Part shown: positions 8,662-17,139 of the stretch, piece after piece
Layout: each line of letters starts with the position of its first letter
Numbering within the stretch: the stretch's first letter is position 1
Translations under genes and position numbers: made by a program
Source: Luteitalea sp. TBR-22
GTDB taxonomy: Bacteria; Acidobacteriota; Vicinamibacteria; Vicinamibacterales; Vicinamibacteraceae
Length of the DNA stretch: 64,000 nucleotides
NCBI RefSeq assembly: GCF_016865485.1
Contig: NZ_AP024452.1
Span: 5,044,501 to 5,108,500, forward strand
Reading direction: 5' to 3'
Notes under the pieces: generated by a model
Told to the model about the DNA's origin: nothing
Seen by the model: the letters and a program-made list of their open reading frames with translations, nothing else
Databases searched by the model: none

Positions 8662-10566
8662 ATGAGGCTCACCGTACTCCCCCTCCTGCTGCTCTCGGCC
8701 GTCACCGTGGCCGCGCAGCAGTCGTCCACCCAGGTCGACGAGGCGCTGGCGCGCCCGATTCTGGCCGCCGACCAGACGCGCATCGACACGCAGGTGTGGC
8801 TCGCGTCGCAGGTGCCCGTCCTGCAGGTACCGGCGACGCGCGCCGCGTGGGACGCCAAGGCGCGTGAGCTGCGGCAGCGCGTGCTCGACGAGGTCGTCTA
8901 TCGCGGGCAGGCAAAGGCGTGGCGCACGCAGAAGGCGAAGGTCGAGGAGTTCGGCGTCATCGAGGCCGACGGCTACCGCGTGCGCAAGATCCGGTTCGAG
9001 GCGGTGCCGGGGCTGCACGTGCCGGCCCTGATCTACGAGCCCGCCAGGGCGCTGGACCAGAAGATCCCGCTGGTCCTGAACTTCAACGGGCACGAAGGCA
9101 CCGGGATGGCCAACAGCTATCACCAGGCGCGCTGCATCAACCTGGCGAAGAAGGGGCTGTACGCGATCAACGTCGAGTGGATCGGCCAGACGCAGCTCGC
9201 GGTGCCAGGCCTGCAGCACTACCGGATGAACCAGCTCGATCTCGTCGGCACGCCTGGGCTGGCCGTGTTCTACGAGTCGCTGCGGCGCACACTGGACATC
9301 GGCCTCGCGCTGCCGCGGGTCGACGCGACGAAGGTCGCCGTCACCGGCCTGTCGGGCGGCGGGTGGCAGACCATCATGCTGAGCGCGCTCGACACGAGGG
9401 TGACGCTGGCCAACCCGGTCGCCGGCTTCTCCAGCTACGTCACACGCACGCAGTGGCCCGACAAGGACCTCGGCGACTCGGAGCAGACGCCGTCGGACCT
9501 GGCCTCGGTGGCCGACTACACGCACCTGGCCGCGCTGGTGGCGCCGCGGCCGCTGCAGCTCACGCACAACGCCCTCGACAGCTGCTGTTACCGCGCCGAC
9601 TACGCCGTCGGCCCGCTCCTGCAGCAGGCGGGCCAGGTGTTCTCGCTGCTCGGCGTGCGGGACCGGCTCGCCTTCCACGTCAACTACGACAAGGGCCACA
9701 ACTACGAGCAGGACAACCGCGAGGCCTTCTACCGCTTCCTCCACAAGAACCTGCTCGGCAACCGCGCCGACTTCGACCCGCGAGAGGTCGACGTGACGAA
9801 GGACCTGCGCGACGTCGAGGGCCTGCGCGTGCCGGTGCCGGCCGACAACGCGACGTTCACCTCGCTGGCCCGCGGCATCCTTGCCTCGCTGCCCGCCCCG
9901 ACGGCGCCGACGCGGGCCCGCTTGCAGCAGCTGGTGAAGGCGCCGACGCTGACCGCCAGGGCGCAGTCGATCGGCAAGGCCGACGGCGCCGAGTTCTGGC
10001 AGCTGCACCTCGACAACTGGACCGTGCCGGTGACCGAGCTGTCGCCTGCGTCGGTCAACGGACGGCCCGGAGAGCCGTCCCCTTCCACCACGATCCTGCT
10101 GTCGGACGGCGGCCGGGCGAAGGCGGCAGGCGACGCGAAGCGGCTCCTCGGTGAGGGGACGCGCGTGGCGGCCATGGACCCCTGGTACTTCGGCGAGTCG
10201 AGCCTCGGCCGCATCGACTTCCTGTACGGCCTGTTGATGGCTGGCGTCGGCGAGCGCCCGCTCGGCCTCGAGACCGGTCAGGTGATCGCCACGGCGAAGT
10301 GGCTGAAGGCGCGCGACGGCCGGCCGGTGACCATCACCGCGCGCGGGCCGCGCACGAGCCTGATCGCGCTGGTCGCAGCAGCGCTCGAGCCCGAGGCGAT
10401 TGCCGGCGTGCAGCTGCACGAGAGCTGGTCGACCCTGCGCGAGGTGCTGGATCGCGACATCACCGCAAAGGACATGCCCGAGATGTTCGCGTTCGGGCTG
10501 CTCGCGGAGTTCGACGTGGCGCAGATCAAGGCGCTCGTCGCGCCGCGGAAGGTCGAGGGCCGGTAG
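8662..10566 (+). CDS. secreted alpha/beta hydrolase of the acetyl-xylan-esterase/dienelactone type
   Basis: A 634-residue exported hydrolase with a signal peptide (about 1-18). The lid and core are followed by the nucleophile elbow GLSGGG (229-234, Ser231). A His candidate lies in DKGHNYEQ near residue 345. The last 250 residues form a second, diverged hydrolase-like region lacking a clear nucleophile motif. Proteins of this build often deacetylate plant polysaccharides, which would suit the sulfatases and feruloyl-esterase-like neighbour, but substrate is inferred. The start follows the AT-rich repeat block. Confidence 0.7.
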   Translation: MRLTVLPLLLLSAVTVAAQQSSTQVDEALARPILAADQTRIDTQVWLASQVPVLQVPATRAAWDAKARELRQRVLDEVVYRGQAKAWRTQKAKVEEFGVIEADGYRVRKIRFEAVPGLHVPALIYEPARALDQKIPLVLNFNGHEGTGMANSYHQARCINLAKKGLYAINVEWIGQTQLAVPGLQHYRMNQLDLVGTPGLAVFYESLRRTLDIGLALPRVDATKVAVTGLSGGGWQTIMLSALDTRVTLANPVAGFSSYVTRTQWPDKDLGDSEQTPSDLASVADYTHLAALVAPRPLQLTHNALDSCCYRADYAVGPLLQQAGQVFSLLGVRDRLAFHVNYDKGHNYEQDNREAFYRFLHKNLLGNRADFDPREVDVTKDLRDVEGLRVPVPADNATFTSLARGILASLPAPTAPTRARLQQLVKAPTLTARAQSIGKADGAEFWQLHLDNWTVPVTELSPASVNGRPGEPSPSTTILLSDGGRAKAAGDAKRLLGEGTRVAAMDPWYFGESSLGRIDFLYGLLMAGVGERPLGLETGQVIATAKWLKARDGRPVTITARGPRTSLIALVAAALEPEAIAGVQLHESWSTLREVLDRDITAKDMPEMFAFGLLAEFDVAQIKALVAPRKVEGR

Positions 10567-10576
10567 GGCGGTCCGC

Positions 10577-10636
10577 GCGCGTCGACCTGAAGGTCGACGC
10601 CTACGTATCGTAGCGGCCGACCTTCAGGTCGGCCGT
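10577..10636. repeat. BIME-like palindrome pair, copy 1
   Basis: Two adjoining palindromes, CGTCGACCTGAAGGTCGACG followed by GGCCGACCTTCAGGTCGGCC, are separated by CTACGTATCGTAG-type spacer sequence. A second copy with the same order lies at 12097-12163, so the pair brackets the gene at 10651. The structure resembles bacterial interspersed mosaic elements built from REP units. Confidence 0.75.
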
Positions 10637-10650
10637 CCATTGGAGTCGCC

Positions 10651-12093
10651 ATGGTTCTCAACCGCACTCGCACGAGCGTCGCCTCCATCGCACTCGCTGC
10701 GACATTCCTCGGCAGTCTCGGCGACACGCCGCTGCGCGCGCAGCAACCACAGGTCGGGGGCGTCTTCCCGCATCTGTCCGTCGTGTCCGAGCATGTGCCC
10801 CGCTCCGAGGCCGGCATCGGGGCGCTGGTGCCGTGGGCCGATCGCCTCTGGATGGTCGGGTACGTCGCGCACATCACCGGCGCGGGGCTCGGGTTGTACG
10901 AGATCGGCGCCGACCTGCAGATGAAGAAGCATCCGGCGAGCGTCACGGGCACGTTCGCCAACCGGATGATTCACAACGAGTCGAACCAGGCGATCATCGG
11001 CCCCTACGCCATCGACCCGGCTGGCCACGTCCGCGTCTTCCCCGAGATGGCGAAGCATCGCCTCGCGGCGACGATGGAGCACCTGACCGACAAGGCCAAC
11101 CAGGTGTACTTCCTGACCATGGAAGGCCTGCTGTTCGAGGCCGACGTGAAGACGCTGCAGTCGCGCCAGCTCTTCGACCTCGTGAAGACGCTCGAGCTGC
11201 CCACCGGCGTCCGTCCGCACTTCAAGAGCGCCTTCACCGAGGCCGGCCGCGTCGTCGTCGCCAACAACAGCTACGACGAGCGCGACTTCACGGGGAAGCT
11301 CGCGGGCGGTCGCCTGGCCGAGTGGGACGGCAGTGCGTGGACCATCCTCGAGCGCAAGCCGTTCGTGGAGGTGTCGGGCAAGGCATGGGCCCCCGACGAG
11401 TACGGGCGGCCAATCTACGCCGCCGGATGGGATCGCGCGTCAGCCATCCTGAAGGTGTTCCTCAAGGGCGCCTGGCGCACGTACCGGCTGCCGAAGGGCG
11501 GGCAGACGTTCGATCACGCGTGGAACACCGAGTGGATGCGCATCCGGGAGGCGCAGACCGAGCGCTTCCTCATGGACCTGCACGGCCTGTTCTACGAGTT
11601 GCCGTCGCTGTCGTACGAGGGCCAGGTGTGGGGCATCCTGCCGATCGCCCGGCACCTGCGCATGGTGCCCGACTTCACCACGTATCGCGGCCTGCTCGTG
11701 CTCGGCGGCGACCAGACCGATCGCAGCCTCGGGCAACCGCAGTCGGGCCTGTGGTTCGGGCACCACGACGACCTGTGGCAGTGGGGCAAGCCGCAGGGCT
11801 GGGGCGGGCCGTGGTGGGAGGACTCGGTGGCCGCGGGCGCGATGTCGGACCCGTTCCTCATGACGGGGTTCGACAAGAAGGTGCTGCACCTGTCGCAGAA
11901 GGGCGGCACGCCGCTCACGGTGACGGTCGAGATCGACTTCCAGGGCAACGGGCGCTGGCAGACGTACGGCCGCGTGGTGGTGCCTGCCGACGGCTATGCG
12001 CACCACGAGTTCCCCGCGGGGTTCTCCGCGCACTGGGTGCGCCTCACGGTGGACGAGGGCGCGACCGTGACGGCGCAGTTCGTGTACTCGTAG
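10651..12093 (+). CDS. secreted protein of unknown function, probably beta-propeller
   Basis: A 480-residue exported protein with a signal peptide (about 1-31, ending LRAQ). The body alternates short strands with W/G-rich turns (RLWMVGYVAH, LWQWGKPQGWGG), consistent with a beta-propeller or related all-beta fold, and the last 75 residues look like a separate beta-sandwich. I see no catalytic motif and do not recognise the family. BIME-like repeats flank it on both sides, so it is probably monocistronic. Confidence 0.6.
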   Translation: MVLNRTRTSVASIALAATFLGSLGDTPLRAQQPQVGGVFPHLSVVSEHVPRSEAGIGALVPWADRLWMVGYVAHITGAGLGLYEIGADLQMKKHPASVTGTFANRMIHNESNQAIIGPYAIDPAGHVRVFPEMAKHRLAATMEHLTDKANQVYFLTMEGLLFEADVKTLQSRQLFDLVKTLELPTGVRPHFKSAFTEAGRVVVANNSYDERDFTGKLAGGRLAEWDGSAWTILERKPFVEVSGKAWAPDEYGRPIYAAGWDRASAILKVFLKGAWRTYRLPKGGQTFDHAWNTEWMRIREAQTERFLMDLHGLFYELPSLSYEGQVWGILPIARHLRMVPDFTTYRGLLVLGGDQTDRSLGQPQSGLWFGHHDDLWQWGKPQGWGGPWWEDSVAAGAMSDPFLMTGFDKKVLHLSQKGGTPLTVTVEIDFQGNGRWQTYGRVVVPADGYAHHEFPAGFSAHWVRLTVDEGATVTAQFVYS

Positions 12094-12096
12094 TCG

Positions 12097-12163
12097 GCGC
12101 GTCGACCTGAAGGTCGACGCCTACGACCGCTCGACACGTAGCCGCCGACCTTCAGGTCGGCGG
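12097..12163. repeat. BIME-like palindrome pair, copy 2
   Basis: Same arrangement as the pair before the upstream gene: GCGTCGACCTGAAGGTCGACGC, then a spacer, then GCCGACCTTCAGGTCGGC. The two palindromes differ at outer positions but share the CGACCTGAAGGTCG core. It begins 3 bp after the stop codon and could act as a transcript-end hairpin. Confidence 0.75.
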
Positions 12164-12173
12164 TTGCCGGAAC

Positions 12174-12191
12174 GGCAGCCTGCAGGCTGCC
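12174..12191. repeat. 18-bp perfect palindrome
   Basis: GGCAGCCTGCAGGCTGCC is perfectly self-complementary, and TGTAGCCTGCAG follows at once as a partial second copy. It lies 69 bp before the next start codon, directly after the BIME-like pair. It may be another unit of the same intergenic repeat system. Confidence 0.6.
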
Positions 12192-12259
12192 TGTAGCCTG
12201 CAGCCCCCGGCCCTGTTAACATCCGGCCTCACCTCGACATCGCACATCAGGAGGCCGTG

Positions 12260-13492
12260 ATGAGTTCCCACCGGGTCGCCGCTCTCGTGTTGGTCGCCGG
12301 CCTGGCGATCGTGCCGTTCGCCCGCGCGCAGGCACCCGCAGCGCCTGCCGCGCCGGCTGCCCAGCCGCGACCGCCGCAGTACGTGTCGCCCGAGGTCCAC
12401 GCCGATGGACGGGTCACCTTCCGCATCCACGCGCCGAACGCGCAGGCCGTCCGCGTGTCGGCGGGCGACATCGTCGGCCTCACGCCGCAGGCTGCGCAGA
12501 TGACCAGGGGCGAGAACGGGATCTGGGAGGTGACCGTGCCGACGCCCGAGCCCGGCGCCTACCGCTACAACTTCAACGTCGACGGCGTGGCGACGATCGA
12601 TCCGCGCAACCACGCGACGAGCGAGTCCTTCCAGAACACGTGGAGCGTCGTCACCGTGCCCGGGTCGCAGCCGTGGGATGTGGCCGACGTGCCGCACGGC
12701 GCGCTGGCGCGGGTCACGTACAAGTCGGCGTCGCTCGGGCAGTTCCGGCGCATGCACGTGTACACGCCTCCCGGCTACGAGACGAGCACCGCGAGCTACC
12801 CGGTGTTCTACCTGCTGCACGGCGCCGGCGACAGCGACGATGCGTGGACGTCGGTGGGCCGGGCCAACTTCATCCTCGACTCGCTGATCGCCAACGACAA
12901 GGCGGTGCCGATGATCGTCGTGATGCCGGCCGGGCACATCCGCGGCGGGGCGCAGGGCATGATGGCCACGCAGGCCGTGGTGGACGACATCATGAAGGAC
13001 ATCAAGCCGTACATCGAGTCGCACTACCGGGTGAAGAAGGGGCGTGCGAACACCGCGATGGCGGGGCTCTCGATGGGCGGCCACCAGACGCTCAACGCCG
13101 CGATCCCGAACCTCGAGCAGTTCGCCTACATCGGCGTGTACAGCTCGGGGCTGATCGGCGCGTTCCCCGACCTGATGCCGCGGCCCCAGGGCGCCACCGC
13201 GCCGGCGCAGCGCATGGGGCCGACCGCCGAGGAATGGTCAGCCACCCATGCCGCCAGGCTGTCGGATGCCTCGCTGAAGAAGGACCTGCGGCTGCTCTGG
13301 TTCGCGACGGGCAAGGACGACTTCCTGCTCGGCACGACCAAGGCGACCGTGGCGCTGCTCGAGAAGCACGGCTTCGCGGTGGTGTACCGCGAGACCGACG
13401 GCGGGCACACGTGGCTCAACTGGCGTCACTACCTCACCGAGTTCACGCCGCAGTTGTTCCAGCCCGCGGCGCGAGCCACGTCGTCGCGGTGA
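12260..13492 (+). CDS. secreted esterase with N-terminal E-set/CBM48-like domain (feruloyl-esterase-like)
   Basis: A 410-residue exported enzyme. A signal peptide (about 1-24) is followed by a Pro/Ala linker, an immunoglobulin-like E-set domain (about 42-135) of the type found in front of CE1 esterases, and an esterase-D-like domain. The nucleophile elbow is GLSMGG (269-274, Ser271) and the catalytic His is probably in GGHTW near 379. Family members release ferulate from xylan or hydrolyse siderophore esters; the E-set domain favours the former. The ATG at 12260 is chosen over the overlapping GTG because AGGAGG lies 5 nt before it. Confidence 0.8.
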   Translation: MSSHRVAALVLVAGLAIVPFARAQAPAAPAAPAAQPRPPQYVSPEVHADGRVTFRIHAPNAQAVRVSAGDIVGLTPQAAQMTRGENGIWEVTVPTPEPGAYRYNFNVDGVATIDPRNHATSESFQNTWSVVTVPGSQPWDVADVPHGALARVTYKSASLGQFRRMHVYTPPGYETSTASYPVFYLLHGAGDSDDAWTSVGRANFILDSLIANDKAVPMIVVMPAGHIRGGAQGMMATQAVVDDIMKDIKPYIESHYRVKKGRANTAMAGLSMGGHQTLNAAIPNLEQFAYIGVYSSGLIGAFPDLMPRPQGATAPAQRMGPTAEEWSATHAARLSDASLKKDLRLLWFATGKDDFLLGTTKATVALLEKHGFAVVYRETDGGHTWLNWRHYLTEFTPQLFQPAARATSSR

Positions 13493-13610
13493 ACGACACC
13501 GGAGCCATGGCGCGCGCGACTGCGCGATGTGTCGCTGGCTGATCCTCGAGGGCTGCTGCCGAACCGAGCGAGGGCGCGGCTCCCCCTCGCTGGGCGCGCC
13601 CTGACGGCCG

Positions 13611-14201
13611 TCAGCGGGCCGTGGTGGCGAAGGCCACGCTCGCGGCCGCGAGCCGCTGCAACAGGCGGCCTGAGGCGGCCGCCAGCGTCCTGGGCAGGTC
13701 GGTGGAGATCGGCTCCCGGTCGGTGTTCACGTGGGTTCGCACCACCCTGTCCCTGTCGACCACGATCACTTCGACCGTGCCGACCAGCACCGGCTGGGTC
13801 TCGGAACCGGCCAGGTGCCAGGCCAGGAGCGTCACCGACAGTTCCGTCGCGGCGGCGGCATCCACCAGCCGAACGCCGGGAGTCGACGACAGTGCCATCC
13901 GCAGTGCCGTGTCCAGGTAGCCATGCGGCGAGTTGGCCCACCGCCAGACGGGATCTTCCGTCAGTTCTCCCTCCGGCCGCTGGCGAATGAGCCGTCGGGC
14001 GATGTGCCCGCGGGACTCGGTCTGCAGCAGCCGTATCGGGATCGCCTCCGCGCTGGTCCCGGACGTTGGCGGCGGGGTCACGAGCTCGGGCTCGAGGGCG
14101 CGGACAGCCGTCGTGCGGGGCCGAGGAAGCTGGCAACCGATGGAGGCGGCGGCTACCAGGACTGCCAGAAGGCAGCCGGTCACGCGGGCTCCCTGCGTCA
14201 T
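13611..14201 (-). CDS. ABC-type transport auxiliary lipoprotein (PqiC/MlaB-auxiliary type)
   Basis: A 196-residue lipoprotein whose signal peptide ends in the lipobox ASIGC (Cys23). The C-terminal part has the strand pattern of the ABC_trans_aux family that accompanies MCE transporters, including ELSVTLLAWHLAGS and a conserved-looking closing helix. It is the last gene of the Mla-like operon, and its start overlaps the MCE gene's stop by 4 bp, implying coupled translation. The gene ends in a palindrome (13601-13614) between convergent genes, a possible terminator. It probably bridges the MCE complex to the outer membrane. Confidence 0.8.
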   Translation of the reverse strand: MTQGARVTGCLLAVLVAAASIGCQLPRPRTTAVRALEPELVTPPPTSGTSAEAIPIRLLQTESRGHIARRLIRQRPEGELTEDPVWRWANSPHGYLDTALRMALSSTPGVRLVDAAAATELSVTLLAWHLAGSETQPVLVGTVEVIVVDRDRVVRTHVNTDREPISTDLPRTLAAASGRLLQRLAAASVAFATTAR

Positions 14202-15160
14202 GGCTTCTTCCCTTCGACGGGTCGCGGCCCGTAGATCACCGACTCGGGCTCGTCGTCGAGCCTGCGCGCCAACTCCTTGAGGCGATCGAGGGACTCACGC
14301 ATCGCCGGAAGTGCGCGGCGCAGGTCGTCGGCCGCCAGGCTGGTTCGTTCCATCGCATCGCGGGCCGCCTTCGAGGAGCCGGGGAGGTCGGCGGCATCGA
14401 TGGACGCGCGAGCTTCCTCCGCGAACTGCACGAGCGTACCGCCTGTCCCGATGAGGCGATCCATGTTCTCGGTGATCTGCGCGATCTGGGCGCTCGTCGT
14501 CCCGAAGAACGTGCGCGTGTCTTCGCTCAGTTGCGGGAGCTGGCTTTCCCGGACCACGCGCTCCACGCTGGTGAAGAAGGCATCGCTGCGATCGAGGCTC
14601 GTCGGGATCCTCTCGATGATCTCCCTGATGGTCTGGAGCGTGGCCTCTGCGCGCGCGAGGACTTCGGGCAGCCGGTCCTGTACCGTGGTGAGAGGCGAGG
14701 GCACGGAGGGCACGTACCCACGCGTGGGCGTGAACTTCAACGCGAGGGGCGGCGGCGGATTCGCCGGCCGGTCGAGCAGGAGGTAGGCCTCGCCGGTCAC
14801 CGGGTTGCCCACGACCTGGGCGCGCAGCTTCGGAATCAGGGAATGCTGTTCCACCTGCCGGATGCGATCCAGGTCGGCGCCAATCTGGCTGAGCCTGTCG
14901 TAATAGAGGTCGAAGTCGATCTCCACCGTGTTGCCCGCCGGGTCGACGCGAATGGCCGTCACCTGCCCCACGGGCACGCCGCGGTAGCGCACCGCGCTCG
15001 ACACGTCCAGGCCGCTGACGTTCTCGGTGGTGTAGGTCACCAACTCGATGGCCTTCCGGCTCCTCATGCGCTGCACGAAGAACGCCGTGGTCGCGACCGC
15101 CACGACGAGCATGATGACGAGGAAGGCTCCGAGCCGCGCGTAGTTCTTCTCGACGGCCAT
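14198..15160 (-). CDS. mlaD: MCE-domain lipid-binding protein (MlaD-like)
   Basis: A 320-residue substrate-binding subunit of a lipid ABC transporter. One N-terminal membrane helix (about 10-30) anchors it to the inner membrane. The MCE domain follows (about 40-120), recognised by VRYRGVPVGQVTAIRVD. A long helical region (about 165-310) of the type that forms a periplasmic tunnel or needle comes next. The protein is longer than E. coli MlaD (about 180 residues), closer to PqiB/Mce-type proteins. It lies 3 bp after the ATPase gene and overlaps the lipoprotein gene. Confidence 0.85.
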   Translation of the reverse strand: MAVEKNYARLGAFLVIMLVVAVATTAFFVQRMRSRKAIELVTYTTENVSGLDVSSAVRYRGVPVGQVTAIRVDPAGNTVEIDFDLYYDRLSQIGADLDRIRQVEQHSLIPKLRAQVVGNPVTGEAYLLLDRPANPPPPLALKFTPTRGYVPSVPSPLTTVQDRLPEVLARAEATLQTIREIIERIPTSLDRSDAFFTSVERVVRESQLPQLSEDTRTFFGTTSAQIAQITENMDRLIGTGGTLVQFAEEARASIDAADLPGSSKAARDAMERTSLAADDLRRALPAMRESLDRLKELARRLDDEPESVIYGPRPVEGKKP

Positions 15161-15163
15161 TGC

Positions 15164-15928
15164 TCACGCTCCAGGGGATGCGGGCGGCCCTGACGGCGCC
15201 CGCGAGAAGAAGTTGCGCACGAACGGCACGGCCGACGTGTCGCGAAGGTCGCGAGGATTGCCCGCGGCGACGATGCCCTTCGCTTCCCGATCCAGCACGA
15301 TGCAACTGTCGGCCACGAGGAAGATGCTGGGCAGTTCGTGGGTCACGATCACGATGGTGATGCCGAGGTCCCGGCTGAGGGTCAGCATCAACTGATCGAG
15401 ATCGGCAGCCATGATGGGGTCCAGTCCCGCCGAGGGCTCGTCGAAGAAGAGCAGGTCCGGCTCCAGCATCAGCGCGCGCGCGATCCCGGCGCGCTTCTTC
15501 ATCCCCCCGGAGATTTCGCCAGGCAGATGATCGGCGAACGCACCGAGCCCGACAAGTTCGAGCTTGGCCTGCACGAGGTCGCGCGCCACGGCTCCACGGA
15601 GCGACGTCCACATGGTGAGCGGCAAGGCCAGGTTCTCGGCCAGTGTCATCGAGCCGAACAGCGCGCCAGACTGGAACAGCACCCCGAATGGCGGCGCCCC
15701 TTCATGCCGATGCGGCTCCCCGACACCGGCGATGTCGATGCGCCCGGCCTGGGGGACCTCGAGACCGATCAGGTAGCGCAGCAGGGTGCTCTTGCCACAG
15801 CCCGACCCACCGAGGATGCAGAACGTCGAGCCACGATCGACGGTGAAGGCCACATGCTCCATGAGGACATGCGTGCCCCACGCAATGCGCAGGCCCTCGA
15901 CCGTCACGTGCGGCGATCCCGTCGACAT
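15164..15928 (-). CDS. mlaF: ABC transporter ATPase (MlaF-like)
   Basis: A 254-residue ATPase with Walker A GGSGCGKS (about 38-45), signature SGGMKKR (about 139-145), Walker B DLLFFDEPSAGLDP and switch His in VTHEL. The SGGM variant of the signature is normal for MlaF. It would power lipid movement between inner membrane and periplasm with the permease one base upstream and the MCE protein downstream. Translation of the three genes is probably linked by the 1-3 bp spacings. Confidence 0.9.
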   Translation of the reverse strand: MSTGSPHVTVEGLRIAWGTHVLMEHVAFTVDRGSTFCILGGSGCGKSTLLRYLIGLEVPQAGRIDIAGVGEPHRHEGAPPFGVLFQSGALFGSMTLAENLALPLTMWTSLRGAVARDLVQAKLELVGLGAFADHLPGEISGGMKKRAGIARALMLEPDLLFFDEPSAGLDPIMAADLDQLMLTLSRDLGITIVIVTHELPSIFLVADSCIVLDREAKGIVAAGNPRDLRDTSAVPFVRNFFSRAPSGPPASPGA

Positions 15929-15929
15929 C

Positions 15930-17051
15930 TCAGATCCCGGCCAGGGCGTAGACCACGGTGAAGACGGCGCTGACGACGATCACGCCGAAGATGGCCAGGA
16001 CGACCGCCGAAGTCGTCCTGGCGCCGACGGCAGCTGCTCCCCCGCGCGCGGCCAGCCCCTGACCGCAGGCGACCAGTCCGATCGCCAGGGCGAGCGCCGG
16101 CGTCTTCACCAGGCCCGCCAGGAAATCGGTCGCCGTGATCGCCCCGGCGGTGGCGAGCACATAGGCCCGGCCGGTCATGTCCGTGACGACGGTCGTGGCA
16201 GCGAGCCCCCCGGCCAGGGCGAGCACGTCGCCAATCCACGCCAGCAGCGGCAGCGTGAGGACCAGCGCCAGGCACCTCGGCACCACCAGCCAGGCCACCG
16301 GAGCGAATCCCATCGAGCGCAGCGCGTCCACCTCCTCGGACACCTTCATGGTCGCCAGTTCGGATGCCAGGCCGGCGCCAGAACGACCGGCGACCACGAT
16401 CGCCGTGACCAGCGGCCCGAGCTCGCGGAAGTGCGCGACGACGACCAGTTCCGGCACGTACGCCAGGGCCCCGAAGCGACCCAGCTGCGACACGCCCAGG
16501 AACCCGATGATGACGCCGACCAGGAGGTTGGCGGCACTGGTGACCGGCAGGGCGTCCGCGCCGACCTCCTGCACCAGGCGCGGAAGCGAGCGCCAGTCGA
16601 TCGACCGCGGGGCGACGACCACCTTCGGCAGCGCCGCGGCGACGCTGCCGAGGAAGTGGAGCGCCACGACGGCCTCCCCTGGCAGCGACGCCGCGGCGGC
16701 CCCGATCCGGGAGAGCGCTCCAGGCACGGGTCGCGGCTGTGACGACGACGAGCGCCGGCGGCGGTTCAGCGCGATCAGCCGGGCGGCATCGGGCGCCGCT
16801 CCCGACACCGCAACGGTGTGCGCCCCCGTGGCCTCCAGGTCGTCGAGCCAGCGCGCCAAAAAGGCGGCGCCGCTGCCATCGACGCGCGTGAGGCCGGACA
16901 GGTCGACGTCGACGTGTCGGGCGCCCGAGAGCGGCGTAGCGACGTCGGCAATCGTTCGCGCGATCTCGGCCGCGCGCGGCAGGTCGAAGGCACCGATGGG
17001 CGCCACCCGTGCCCGAGGGCCGTCGAGATCGAGGCGAATGTCGATGTTCAT
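15930..17051 (-). CDS. mlaE: MlaE-family permease with N-terminal STAS domain
   Basis: A 373-residue inner-membrane permease. Residues 1-100 form a STAS-like domain (VDLSGLTRVDGSGAAFL), and the MlaE fold follows (about 110-373) with the conserved block ELGPLVTAIVVAGRSGAG. In E. coli the STAS protein MlaB is separate; here it is fused to the permease, which is also known in other Proteobacteria and Acidobacteriota. It is the first gene of the operon mlaE-F-D-lipoprotein. The direction of lipid transport cannot be deduced. Confidence 0.9.
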   Translation of the reverse strand: MNIDIRLDLDGPRARVAPIGAFDLPRAAEIARTIADVATPLSGARHVDVDLSGLTRVDGSGAAFLARWLDDLEATGAHTVAVSGAAPDAARLIALNRRRRSSSSQPRPVPGALSRIGAAAASLPGEAVVALHFLGSVAAALPKVVVAPRSIDWRSLPRLVQEVGADALPVTSAANLLVGVIIGFLGVSQLGRFGALAYVPELVVVAHFRELGPLVTAIVVAGRSGAGLASELATMKVSEEVDALRSMGFAPVAWLVVPRCLALVLTLPLLAWIGDVLALAGGLAATTVVTDMTGRAYVLATAGAITATDFLAGLVKTPALALAIGLVACGQGLAARGGAAAVGARTTSAVVLAIFGVIVVSAVFTVVYALAGI

Positions 17052-17139
17052 GCGCTCGCCGGCCAGGGCTCTCCGGCCATCACGATGGCGTGGGCATGCG
17101 GCGACCTCGTCGAGGCTCCGCGGCTGTCACCAGCGCGCC

